A stretch of DNA of 64,000 nucleotides, from assembly GCF_009727055.1 (NCBI RefSeq), contig NW_024064356.1, positions 186,001-250,000 of the forward strand, given 5' to 3'. This stretch comes from Benincasa hispida. Taxonomy: Eukaryota; Streptophyta; Magnoliopsida; Cucurbitales; Cucurbitaceae. Below the pieces are notes generated by a model. It saw nothing but the letters and a program-made list of their open reading frames with translations, had not been told where the DNA came from and ran no database searches. The position numbers and the translations under genes were made by a program. Position 1 is the first letter of the stretch. Each line of letters starts with the position of its first letter. Shown here one piece after another: positions 44,781 to 56,091 of this stretch.

Positions 44781-47724
44781 TTTTGTTATTAATGTGAACA
44801 TAAGAGTTGTTACATATACCCTATACCGAAAAGTAATAACGACAAAAGAATCATAGTGAGTCAACCATATGAGAAGTCTAGAAAAATAGAATGCGTATAT
44901 TTTTCTTTTTCATCCTTGTTTAGACTAGAAAGCTATCTCTTAATAACAATTGAATAAGGATTATAAAATTTGCATGTCCTTGAACAATGATGATATAAAT
45001 GCATAAACTTTTATAACTTCTCGTTCCAACATTCAATAGTATGAAATTTCTAATCATGCTATGATGGTTTTCTTGAATAATTTCTCTCTAATGGGCTATC
45101 AAGACAGGCTCTTAAAAAGGACAATCTTCGAAATATCCCCTCGTAGGTCCATATAATTATAAAGTCCAGTAAATGGGGAATTAAAACAAATAAATAAAAA
45201 TGAAACAACAATTATGAAGACGTAAAGTTATAAGATGAAGTATTTCGATAAATGTATAAAATAAAGAAAGTCGAAAAGACATGATAAATTTATAAATTTC
45301 TATAATGTTTACTATTAAAACGGAATTGTTTGATACTAAATATAAAAAAAACAAAAAGAAAAGAAAAGAGAGGAAAAGGACAAAAAGAAGAAGGGATGAC
45401 GTGAGATATAACATCATTTATAGTCCTTTTTTTTTTTAAAGAAGAGGAAAATGAAAGTGAGGGAACATCATTCAGCGCGTCTCTCATCTGAGGGCAGTAT
45501 TATTAGAATAGTATTTATAAAAAATGTATAATTAGAATAATGATGATGGATGGCGTGGCAGTAGGATACCTATGGGGACCACAGATGGTCCAGTAGGCCG
45601 GCCTACACTCGAACACTCTTCTGAACCGCCTCCCTTCTTTGTCACCTAAATAACCGGCATTTCTTCCCCCCTTAAAATTACCGCCTCTCTCCTTTCACAC
45701 AAATCATTTTCTTTTCTTTATTTTCCATTTTTTATTTTAACACTAACGTCACGTTTTTCCATCATCCTAAAATTTTAAATATAAATATTCTCTTATATAG
45801 ACATGCATCCTCATTTGAAAAAAAAAAAAAAAAAAAAAAAACTCATAATAGATCAATAGAAATAAAAAAAGTGAAGCTTATTGGATTATTTCTGACACTG
45901 TTTACTTGTATTCTGTATTTATACTAACATATGGATCTACATCCAAATTTATAATAAAATAACATAATATGATAAATAAATAAATAGTACTTAATTCGAT
46001 TTTGCCGGAGAATTATGTCTTATCATTACTATTACCATTATAGTTACCATTACCACTACAATTATTGTTACCGTTACAATTGAAAAATTATCAATTTTGG
46101 CATATTCACTGTTATTATTATTGTTTGGCCCTCAAAGGTAGAGGTAGAGGTAACGGTAATAGTAAATTTGACAAAATTCATGATTTTAAGTAAATGCGAT
46201 CAAAATCAATTCAATTAAGTTTGCGATTCAAGTTCATTACAATTGATCAATCAATGAAATTTCAATACGATCACACCAATTTTCGTTATGGTTGGTAAAC
46301 ATAGCCCAAATTTTAGGAGTTGTATCAATTTAAACTTTGAAATAATAATATATTAATTTAAACACTCTAAACTTTTATAAGTAAATTAATTTACACTTTC
46401 TATTATATTTTATTTTGAAAAATCTAGTGTGAAACTTACAAGAGCAATTGAATCCTTGAACTTTTATAAACGAATCAATTTAGATTGTTAAAAAAAATCA
46501 TTTGAAAATCGTTCATGTATTTACTCTCATTACCCATTTTGTAAAACCGAAATTTGAAGACGTCTACACATGTTTGAGAATTAATTTATTGATTATTTTT
46601 AAATATAAATTGTTATGAATGGTCTAAATTGATTGGCTTATGAAAAAAATTAAAAATTTAATTGACTTAAATTATAAGTTTCACACAATAATGTCTACTT
46701 GTCTAATGAAATTTTGAGGAGTGTGTAAATTGATACACTTATGAAAATCCAAGATCCAAATAGATATATAGTTGTTAATTCAAGATTTTAATTGTTAATA
46801 CCTCAAAATTTAGAGATATAAATTGATATTTGTCCAATTTTAATTAATTGTTAAACTTAAATGAGTAAAATATTCGTCAATGTGTTGATATTATCCATAT
46901 ATTTATAAATTAAGAGGTTGAACATCTATAATAAGGATTCGTGGACATCTTTGGCATACTTAATAATATTATAAAATATTATAACATATCATCTATTAAC
47001 TTTAGTGTAGATATAAGATTTTTAACTTAGTTTGAAGTAAAAGTAACTTATTGTTAATTGATATTTTTTAAATAAATTTTTTATTTATAAAAGTATTTGT
47101 TTATGTTAGTATTTTATTGATATATTCATAAATTAAAATCTTGATATTTATATTGACATTGATATTTCACTCTTTGATCAAATTAAGATGGACACAATGT
47201 GAATTTATTTGCCTATTTTATCTTTGAACTTTAAAAATATATATATTTAATGAATTCTCAACTTTTAATTTGTTTAACAAGTCCCTAGATTTTAAGTACT
47301 TAACGGGTTTTCAAACTTTCGATTTTGTAATTTTGTTATTTTGTAGACTATATTGTTACTTTCACTAGAATTCATAAATTAAATCGTTATAAACTAAAAT
47401 TCTGAGGCTAAACCGTTACTTCTATACCTAAGAATAAAGTATGTTTTTTAATTTAAATCACAAAGTTGATATATGCATAGGTAAGAACAGTTTTTCGATT
47501 TAGTTCTTATATACATATATTATTTTTATTAGGCGTTAATGAACCATTTTCTTTTGTACCATATGTTTGGATGGGAGAATGAACCTCTTACTTTAAAATT
47601 GATAGTACAAATAACATGTCATTCGAGCTATGCTCATTTTGGCATGTGTTAAATGAACTTATGTTTTCTTTTTAGCTGATTGTATATTAGTGATTGTAGA
47701 GTATGACTTAGGTTTGATATATAC

Positions 47725-47755
<31 letters not shown>

Positions 47756-47810
47756 ATCTACAAGATGGCATAAATAGTTTTTGGGTTGTTTATGAGGTTT
47801 AACCTTTACT
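44781..47810. other. AT-rich intergenic DNA
   Basis: No gene recognised. It contains a poly-A run (45819-45841) and a TACA/TA microsatellite (47722-47754). Degenerate self-similar text at 46310-46860 repeats phrases like TAAATTGATACACTTATG in both orientations, perhaps an old MITE. The stretch 45580-45720 (GGCCGGCCTACACTCGAAC…CCGCCTC) is locally GC-richer, but I find no ORF downstream to make it a promoter. Confidence 0.4.
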
Positions 47811-48094
47811 CATTATAAGAAAAAATGAGTTCCCCCAGTACTTAAATTTGTCGTCAGGAGATAGGGTCTCTCCCGATAATGTAAGGGACCGTCAAGAGTT
47901 TCTAAGGAGCTCTCGACAACGTAAAGGCCCATGGGGAGTTCCTATCTCTCGACGTGCTAAAGGACCATCGGGAGATAGGACCTATCTCCTGACGTTATTT
48001 AATCGTCAAGAGTTCAAGAAAATCCCGACAGATCTCCGACGGCCGTCAATTGCCATTGGAAGATCCGATCTGGTATATACCAGATCGCTCCTTT

Positions 48095-48350
48095 CCCCTT
48101 CCCCTTCTTCCCTATTAACCCAAACTGAAAACCCTAGCCGCCACCACTTGTCGTCGCCGCCTCCCTTCCCCTTCCCCTTCTTCGCACCTCTACTTGTCGT
48201 TGCCGTCGTCGGGTGCCTTTTTTCCCCTTCCCCTTCTTCCCTATTAACCTAAACTAAAAGCCCTAGCCGCCGCACACTTGTCGTCACCGTGTCTCTTCCC
48301 CTTCCCCTTCTTCACACCTCTCCTTCACCATTGTCACCGTCTGTCCTGCT
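48095..48350 (+). repeat. 129-bp tandem duplication, possible captured gene fragment
   Basis: CCCCTTCCCCTTCTTCCC at 48095 and again at 48224, each followed by TATTAACC, AAAA(C/G)CCCTAGCCGCC and ACTTGTCGTC. AAACCCTAGCCGCC is typical of plant 5' leaders. An open frame of 134 codons crosses it (47848-48252), but it begins in the transposon subterminal array and has no recognisable domain. I regard it as captured, probably non-coding, DNA. Confidence 0.55.
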
Positions 48351-49844
48351 CGGCCTACCTTGTCGTGGCCGCCTCCCTTGTCGTCACCCCATTAACCTCA
48401 TTAGCCCATTTTCTTCACGTCTCTTCTCCATTTCCTTCGCTATTCATTTCCTTGCTATCGTCGTTCCATTGCTTGTCGTCCGCCGCTTCAATGTCCTTCG
48501 CAAGCTTTCAACAGGTTCGCCCATATCCCTTTCGTTTTCTTTCTCTTATTGTATGAATTTAAGTCATTGTTTCATTTCTCATGAATTTGAAATCTGATTG
48601 CTCTTTGAAATCCGATTACTATTGCTTTGATTTATTGTCATTTAGCATCTATCTCATTTGTTGTTCTTTAACTAATGTTTCTAGCATATGATTTTTTTTT
48701 CTTCCTTGTTGCCCTAATTGAGATTGACCCATTTCATTACGTTACAATTTCTGCAATTTGGTAGATTGTGGATGTTATTGTGGATTGTGGATGTTACAAT
48801 TTCTGCAATTTGATGGATTGAGTCTTCTTTTTTTCCCTTTTAATTCTTAAGATTAGGGATTTAGTGACTTGCTTGAATAAACCTAATTAAAAATATATTT
48901 CAAATTTACTATGATGTTTGTGTATATGACTAAAACTTCTATTGAAAATGCTATGAACATTTAATCATCACTCTTCTTAAAAATTATGTCATGGTCTCCA
49001 ATGATGAGCATGGATAAGAAACTGGTTTTAGAAATTGATGATTTTCTTGAGTTTTCTTTCTGAAGCCTAAAATTTTCTTAAGTTCTAATAATTGTATAAA
49101 GCAGTTCAGTCTGGCTAATTTGAATCAACTATTCAAGGCAGTAAGGCAGTACTTGTGAAAGACTTGTCCGTTCTCTCTTATAGGATATAACAATAGTGTG
49201 TTCATTTGTTAAAAGAGATTAAAGGGATTATTCTCAAAATATAAACATGAAGAGGTGGATATTCAAACTGATAACGAGAGTAGTAACTGACATATATTAT
49301 TTAGTTTGTGAGATGTTCGACACATATATAAGTAAAACGATACATCACATAGTGTTCACCTCTGTTAATTCAACTAACTTAACGAAGGAAAGTTCAACTC
49401 TATACTCCTAAAAACACTTTGGTTTTCAAACCAAATCAATAATATTAGGGGCAAAAAAAGGGACCCATTTTACTTATTACTTAATTTTGGATTTAGTTTA
49501 GTCTTTAGTCCTTTACAACCAGTACATCACAAAAATTCAAAATTGAAAAGTTTAAGTCCCGTCTAATAACAATTGTACTTAAGAAAAATGCAAATCATGG
49601 TAAGAAATATGGAAGAAATATGCTTCTGAAAAGTGAAAACATACAATCACATTCCTAAATGCTCATTGTTTTTTTTAATACAAAGTATACTCCACGGATG
49701 TTGTGTATACACGAGTCAAATCACCTATTAGAGATTATTTAAAATTTTAAATTCTCCGAACAAACTTGGAATTGACTTTTGTGGATGTATGTTTATTATA
49801 CTCCATGGAACTTGGAGTTTTTGTGTGTTTATGGATGTTTATGA

Positions 49845-49965
49845 AGTTTGAACTCATTCAGGATTAAGGACAAGTCACCTATGGTCATCCTATTGAAATG
49901 TTAATCTCTTCAAGTAACGGTGTTATAAAGAGAGACTTATCATTTCGCGGTCCCTTAAAATGTCC
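49845..49965 (-). repeat. Copia LTR fragment, reverse
   Basis: About 0.1 kb matching the copia LTR on the minus strand (CTCATTCAGGATTAAGGACA, then ACCTATGGTCATCCTATTGA and ATAACGGTGTTATA-like text). It lies within CACTA-1, facing the forward LTR that starts at 50056. Confidence 0.7.
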
Positions 49966-50055
49966 TTAAAATGTGGTATGTTGGACATCTCATTTATACA
50001 TTTACAATGTAAACTTCTAAAAATAACAATTGATAGAATAGCAGGTTATTGAGAT

Positions 50056-51300
50056 TGTTGGGATTGGTGTCCTAATTCTCCTGGTGGTCTCGTAGTTTGT
50101 AAACATTTTGTATAAACATTGTTATTAATAAAATAAGTTTTACTTTATATGCATTTACTCAAATCCAATAAACTAAGATCCGTGGTAATTTCATGTAACT
50201 TAAGCATGTATGTGAGACATACAAGTGGATTATGCCTTAAGTAATAACCTAAATGGTATGAGTATAACGATAAATGAGGGATACCTTATCCTGGTGACAC
50301 TACGGATACGACCCGCTTTGTAGATATTTACAAGTGTTGTAAAGTGCTACAAATGGTATAATCCTGACCATTTATGTAGAGATATGTGAGCGAGGGTGTC
50401 CTATACAAAGAAGTTTGTATAAGACCGGACCACAAGATGATTAGTCTCTTTATATAACGTTGTTGATAATTGAGACTTACATCTCACTAGAATGATCATA
50501 GATGACATGACCTCAATCTTGAGTGAGTTGGGAACTTCTACTCGTGAGAGCGGTCCTTTGATTAGTATAGGTGAGAGTAGCCAGATTGCCAACTCAACAA
50601 GCCGACCTTTTTTAGGATTCATCTGATTGAGGAGCTGAGAACTCAGCTACACAAGACGGAATTCACTCCTTCCCCGAAGCAGGGGTAAGTAGATAAATTG
50701 CTCCCTTAAGGGCTGATTTTGGGTCTTGAACAGTGGTCACACCCTCTCTTTGGAAGAGAGGACTCAATCATAGTGGCAATATGACATATGTTATTGTTAC
50801 ATCATCTTTATATTGTAAGTGTTATGTATAAAAGTGTATGAGAGCATGTATGCTTGTTTCATTACTTTGTTATATAAGTGTTATATATCAGTAGTAATGA
50901 ATGAACAATGCATGGAGCATGGCACTTAGGCTTATTTAAAAGAGTTATGAATGCCTTGTATGTGTAACTTTGCATTATGGTTGATTTTAGTTGTTTCCTG
51001 TTATAAGTGTTATAATGAAAATTAGAACTAAAATCAATAAGAAAAAGTTGCATGCGAACTTAGGTGAACTCATGTTTTAAAAGGGTTTTAAAATTTGATT
51101 GAGATAAACCTAAGTTCATGGTTCTAATGAGATTAGATACCTAAGTTTAATTTTTTTTTAAATCAGTTTAATAGGATTAAATTGATTTCCATAAAAGATT
51201 AAATTTGTACTAAATCTATCTATAAGGGACCTTTTATCTAAGGCTGGTTCTGGCTAGGCTGGGATATTTAAGCTGACAGAAACGGAACACCCCTACTTGG
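50056..51300 (+). repeat. Copia LTR 5' part joined to copia leader
   Basis: A forward copia LTR starts TGTTGGGATTGGTG at 50056 and runs with the usual blocks (hairpin 50399-50424, CCCCGAAGCAGGGGTAAGTA) to about 50790. It then passes directly into text homologous to the copia-2 leader (50790-51300, e.g. AAGGGACCTTTTATCTAAG). The 3' LTR half, primer binding site and leader start are missing, so it is an internal-deletion chimera. It sits inside CACTA-1. Confidence 0.7.
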
Positions 51301-52173
51301 CTAGGTTGGGTGTGTTCGTTTGGATATAATCGTTCGAAGATGAGGTTGGACGATTATGACATTTCTGGATATTTTTGTTTATGAAGTTTGAACATGTTGT
51401 GGATCTTTAAAGATTATTTATTATAGGATGTTGTTCGGAGATGAGGTTGGACGATTGTTCAAGATGTTGTGTTCCAGACGTTATTTTCTTTTCTGTATTT
51501 ATTGACGTTGTTTTCTTTTCTGTATTTATTGATGTTGTTTTCATTTATTTTCTTCCATGTATTTCTGAAAACAATTTTTTTTTATTTAGTATTGACTTTG
51601 TTTTATTGTAGGATCTTGTAACTTTTCATTTATTTGTTATAGTATGGATTTCATTTTCTTTGTTTTATTTATTATGGGAATCTGTTTGAGTTGGTTAATG
51701 ATGCTTTACAGGTTATTCAATCAAATTTTAAAAAATACAAATTATAAAATAAAAAAAATTAAAAGCTAATATTCAACCAATGAAGGAACTCCCCACACAT
51801 ATTTTAGCGCGTCAAGAGTTCTCGTAACTCCCGACGCATAAAACAGGGCGTCGGGAGTTCCTAGAACTTCCGACACCGTATATTATGCATCGGGAGTTCT
51901 AGAAACTCTCGACGCCCAACACAAAACTCCTAACACCATATTCCATGTGCCGAGAGTTCTAGAACAACTCCTGACGGTCTGTTTTATACGTCGGGAGTTA
52001 TAAAACAACTCCCGATGGCCTATTTTATGCGTCAGGAAATCCTCTCCCGATGGATTTTTCCCAATCAAACTCCCGACGATCCATCTATCGTCAGGAGAGG
52101 ATCTCCTGACGCAGTTTCCACCCTGTCCCGACTATTTGAGGTGTCGAGAGAAATGCGATTTCTTGTAGTGACT

Positions 52174-52511
52174 TAATTATACAAGCTGGGTTTTTTTTAG
52201 TACAACTATTGTTGTTGTATAGATGAGAAATCAAATCTTTAATTTCTAGAAAGAAGATCATGTCAAATATTGTTAAACTAAGCGTAATTTGACGATTATA
52301 AAGGTTGAAATGAAACTTCCAAAATAATATAGATCAATTTAAAACTATGCAAAATGGGTAAGGACTAAATTTAAACGTATAACAAAACTCTAACCCCTAG
52401 AACTAATTTTGTGATTTTATATACATATATATATATAATTTAAAAATTTGTATGGGCATAATTTGAACAACAATCCTTCACGACTTCATTTACAATCTAC
52501 ATAGGATAATT
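52174..52511. other. Spacer between the two CACTA elements
   Basis: AT-rich, about 340 bp, with a short (TA)n run near 52420-52437. Nothing else recognised. It ends with the left target copy ATT of CACTA-2. Confidence 0.5.
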
Positions 52512-55018
52512 CACTACTACAAAAATTGGATTACTTGACTTTTTTCAATGTCAAGTAAAGGATATACTTGACGCTTATAAAAACGTTGAGTATTTGACTG
52601 TCAAGTATAGAGTGATAACTCGACTCCGACAAAACGTCAAGACAAATATTTCTTGATACAATTTTCATGTCAAGAAAGATAATACACTTGACATTGGTGA
52701 TATGTCAAGTTTATTGATTCTTGACATTGATTACGTATCATATATGATAACTCTGGACGTTTTTTATGTGTCAAGTATATGTCTTTTTTTTTCAAATTAA
52801 ATGTCCCAATCGATATTCTCATTTTCTGTCATGTATTCCAACAATACAATTACATTACTAAATAAACATTATACATTTAACATCTATCAACTCAATATAT
52901 TCACTAAAAATTCCAAATGTTCAACTATGACCTTTCATATGAACACTCCTCGCAAATTACAACAATATTTCTCTTTCACATGTACACGAACAAAATAAAA
53001 TCTCAATTATTGCTTTTGTATACAAGACTAAACTTTCAACAGATACAAAAGTGACAAATTGTTTAATAAGTAGCCTCTCAACAAAGTACAGTATTTAATT
53101 TGTACATTGAGCTTGAAGTCTAAAGATCGAGAACCTAAGGGTCACGCAAGCCATGTTTAAGCAAGTCAACTTGCAAAATAGAATAAAGGGCGATAACATC
53201 AAATTTCAAAATATAGAAATAAGTGTTAAGATACAATAATGACAAAAAGTCATGCACAAAGAAAAATGTACATGATTGGCTTACTTTATGCAATGGAAAA
53301 TTATCATACTCGAAACTTTAAAAATATCTACAATAAGTTAGGGACCTACTGTGATTTCATTCATTCTTTTTTTACCATATCCAGCCTCAGGAGGAACAAT
53401 TACCTTTCGCTGCAAAACAAAGGAAGATGGGAGAGATTTGAGAAAATATAATAAAGAGGAAGAAGATTACCAGCAAATCAAGCATATGCTAAAGTTTAAA
53501 ATAGAAGAATGCAGATACCTTTCCCCCAACTTTTACAACTTTCACAAAAAATAGAGAATATGGGAAGCCCAATCTTATCTACAAGTAAAAAAAAAAAATC
53601 AAAAATCAAAAATCAAAATTTCATTCACCAAAATAATCAATTAACTCGAAATAAATTACCCAAAGTGTGGCTTGATTCGAATGGCACTTCAAAATTACAA
53701 CAAAGTAATCTAACCTATGAAAAGTTCAATAATAATGGTTACAAAATGCAAATTCCTGCAACTATATAACAATTCCAAAAGAGTTTCAAGGCCTCAATAC
53801 CTATCAAAACGTCCAAACATCGTTAAATTTGCTGGACAGTAGCTCTAATCCCTTAAACTCTTTGAATTGAACATCAAAAATTGAAAATAACTTAATTATT
53901 AGACTAATACTTCAACGGGTAACAAAGAACTATTAATACTAACCTCCAAATTTACCAAAATCTTGTCAAGATCGGTCTCAAACCTATTGGACAACAACTC
54001 AACTCCTTCCAACACTTCAAAATCAATCTCATCACCAAACATTCAAACAAGCAAATCATTACAGAAGATGCTACATTATAGCTCAAATCACAAATTCATA
54101 CCAATACATCCAAAACACTTACCCGAAGTGTTTGCTCAAATCAACGCTTCAACGACTGTAGGTGAAATGTCCGAATATGTGATGGCCTAATATATAATGT
54201 GGTGCCAAAACAAGACATGCTAGTATAAAATACTCAGTTTTGTTACTAACAAATGCAAAATCTGTGTAGGATTTGTGTGTGTGTGTGTGGGGGGGGGGGG
54301 GGGGCTGGAAGGCTGCGATCCAGTGTGAACGAAGGTCTGGCGCAAGGCTGGGCGTCTGTACGGTGGTGGCTAGGTGCGGATTCGGTAGAGGATTGACCGG
54401 TGCGGCTGCGAGCCAACGTGAACGAAGGTCTGGCGCGAGGCTAGGCGTCTGTACGGTGGAGGACTGACCGGTGCGACTGCGATCCAGCATGAACAGATGT
54501 CTGGCGTGAGGCTGGGTGTCTGGGTATTTGTACGATGGAGGCTGGGGCGCAGATCTGGTGGTGCTACAAAGGGAGGGTTTCAGGAGTTGTGAGACAGAAA
54601 GCGAAGAGAGGGGAAGGGGGGTTTACTAAGGCGTCTGGGTTTTTTTTTTTTACTAGGAGGAAGTTAATTGTTTTTTATATTTTATTTCATAATTTTTGTA
54701 GAAGAGAAACCAAATTTGAGAGGAAAATGAAAATGGGGTAGAGGGAAACAAAAAATAAAGATTAAAAAAATAGTATTTTTTATATTTTACTTGACACGAA
54801 AAACGTGTCAAGTAAGACCTTATATTACTTGATACGAAAAATGTGTCAAGTAATGGTTCGCATAAAAATATCCGATACATTCCGTCAAACTCCACTTTTT
54901 TTTAACCCTTTTACTTGACATTTTCTTTTATAAGAGGTTATTACTTGACATTTTTTCCAAAGAGACGTCAAGTAATTAAAAACTACAAGTGTCAAGTAAT
55001 GTAGATTTTGTAGTAGTG
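52512..55018 (+). mobile_element. CACTA-2: small non-autonomous CACTA transposon
   Basis: Starts CACTACTACAAAAATT and ends TTTTGTAGTAGTG, with a perfect 3-bp target duplication ATT (52509-52511 and 55019-55021), 2507 bp. Subterminal arrays of TCAAGTAA/TTACTTGACA words lie at 52530-52790 and 54785-55000. The interior has no transposase and no convincing ORF, but contains a TG/G-run and a GC-rich tandem repeat. It is a different family from CACTA-1, as the subterminal motif and inner terminus differ. Confidence 0.93.
54272..54546 (+). repeat. (TG)n-(G)n run and GC-rich tandem repeat
   Basis: TGTGTG alternation runs into a stretch of more than 15 consecutive G (54289-54304). Three tandem units follow, starting 54315, 54408 and 54479 (93, 71 and about 68 bp), sharing GTGAACGAAGGTCTGGCG and GGCGTCTGTACGGTGG. 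Much more GC-rich than the rest of CACTA-2, so probably an acquired segment. Apparent ORFs on both strands are repeat artefacts. Confidence 0.8.
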
Positions 55019-55031
55019 ATTGGAATATCAA

Positions 55032-55876
55032 TCAAAATTAAGACCATTGGATCTTGCACCCTTCCTTATTTGATCTGCAACTCCATTACATTTATGATGA
55101 TAGAAATTAAAAGAACTAGAGGTAAACTCCTTTTATAGTCTTCTTATATCTTCAATCTAGCCATCAACCACGTTAGACCAACCATCTTCTCCATAAATGA
55201 GATTGATGGCTCGAAACAATCGGATTTAACAATTAGATTAGGCCAAGCTTATAAATGAGATTGATGGCTCGAAACAATTGGATTTAACAATTAGATTAGG
55301 GAAAGACTAAGAAGCTGCAAAACTAATTCTTTCGCGAATGGCTAAGATTTTAGTTAGAGGAGCTTCAAAATCCAAATCTAATGAGCGAGCAACCACTCCC
55401 AAAAGGTGTCTGTCTAAATCTCTAATGATTGCACTTAGCCCGTTGAGAGAGGATCAAATTTCCCAGTAGCATTCACATTCAATATGAAGAAACCTAGGGG
55501 TGGATTGAGCCATCTATGGGGAAGATCAGGTAGTCTTGGAAAATTCAATTGATTGATTCTTTTATTTTTTGTGGAGGATATAAGAAATTCTTCAAAAATT
55601 TTCATTATCTACGATTCTCTCACATTATGATATGGAATTGGCTTCTTTAACTAAGCATTATTTCTATTATTCCAAATAGCCCAACATGCTACAACTATGA
55701 TGTTTAGTTCCTCCGATGTACATGATAAACTGATGTTAGACCATCTATCTCTGAAGCTGCCATTAAAATATTCAACAGCAAGGAAGACTTCGAATTCGTA
55801 TTCCAAATTAGTGTCGCTCGTGGACAAGTGACTAAGAAGTGATTAGTAGATTCCACAGAGTTGTTACACACGCCAG
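55032..55876 (-). pseudogene. LINE-type zf-RVT and RNase H remnant
   Basis: Minus-strand 3' part of a plant L1-like ORF2 or related RNase H protein. The zinc-binding RT-associated segment reads GVCNNSVESTNHFLVTCPRA and LIWN (55874-55790). Next come NIIVVACWAIWNNRNNA (about 55700) and the RNase H fold with HRWLNPPLGFFILNVNATG (55530; the usual catalytic Asp of NVDAS is Asn). It ends in SSSFNFYHHKCNGVADQIRK (about 55110-55060). It has several stops and a 58-bp internal duplication. The upstream end is cut by the GGGGAT repeat at 55877, the downstream end lies at the edge of CACTA-2. The catalytic RT is not in the window. Confidence 0.75.
55193..55302. repeat. 58-bp tandem duplication
   Basis: ATAAATGAGATTGATGGCTC begins at 55193 and again at 55251; the copies differ at few positions. 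The duplication lies within the LINE remnant and disrupts its RNase H frame. Confidence 0.85.
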
Positions 55877-56079
55877 TAGGGATGGCAATGGGGCAGGTCG
55901 GGGTCGGTGATGCACTCCCCGTCCCCGTCCCCCTCCCCGTCCACATAGGGATTTATAATCCCGTCCCTGCCCCATTCCCCGTTTTGGGGAGTCGGGGTCG
56001 GGGAATCTCCATACGGGGATCGGGTGCCATCGGGAAAAATTTTCGGNNNNNNNNNNNNNNNNNNNNNNNNNCATGGGGT
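55877..56079. repeat. 'GGGGAT' G/C-run repeat with gap
   Basis: TAGGGATGGCAATGGGGC, then alternating CCCCGTCCCC and GGGGTCGGGG blocks, ending near CATGGGG. A 25-N gap lies at 56047-56071. Complementary G- and C-rich blocks would fold on themselves. It resembles a dispersed plant repeat beginning AGGGATGGCAATGGG that I remember from other genomes; class undecided, hAT-like MITE possible. Confidence 0.55.
56047..56071. other. Assembly gap, 25 N
   Basis: Unresolved bases inside the G/C-run repeat. Confidence 1.
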
Positions 56080-56091
56080 TTTTATAAACCA

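Larger units (their letters stand above)
47811..52170 (+). mobile_element. CACTA-1: non-autonomous CACTA (En/Spm-like) transposon
   Basis: Termini CATTATAAGAAA (left, two C-to-T changes from CACTACAAGAAA) and TTTCTTGTAGTG (right), with a perfect 3-bp target duplication ACT (47808-47810 and 52171-52173). Subterminal regions are packed with CGTCGGGAGTT-like words in both orientations (47850-48010 and 51805-52140), as expected of CACTA transposase binding arrays. No transposase ORF is present. It carries a CCCTAGCCGCC-containing tandem duplication that looks like a captured gene leader, and fragments of the copia LTR and leader. Strand is arbitrary. Confidence 0.92.

Noticed and set aside
45560..45720. 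Promoter and leader of a host gene
   Set aside because: Locally GC-richer with CCGCC words, but no ORF or clear TATA/start arrangement follows within the AT-rich DNA.
47848..48252. 134-codon ORF as a host gene
   Set aside because: Starts inside the CACTA-1 subterminal array, crosses a tandem duplication, low complexity, no domain.
54273..54490. Gly/Arg-rich ORFs on both strands
   Set aside because: Translation of the G-run and GC-rich tandem units; both strands open, typical of repeats.
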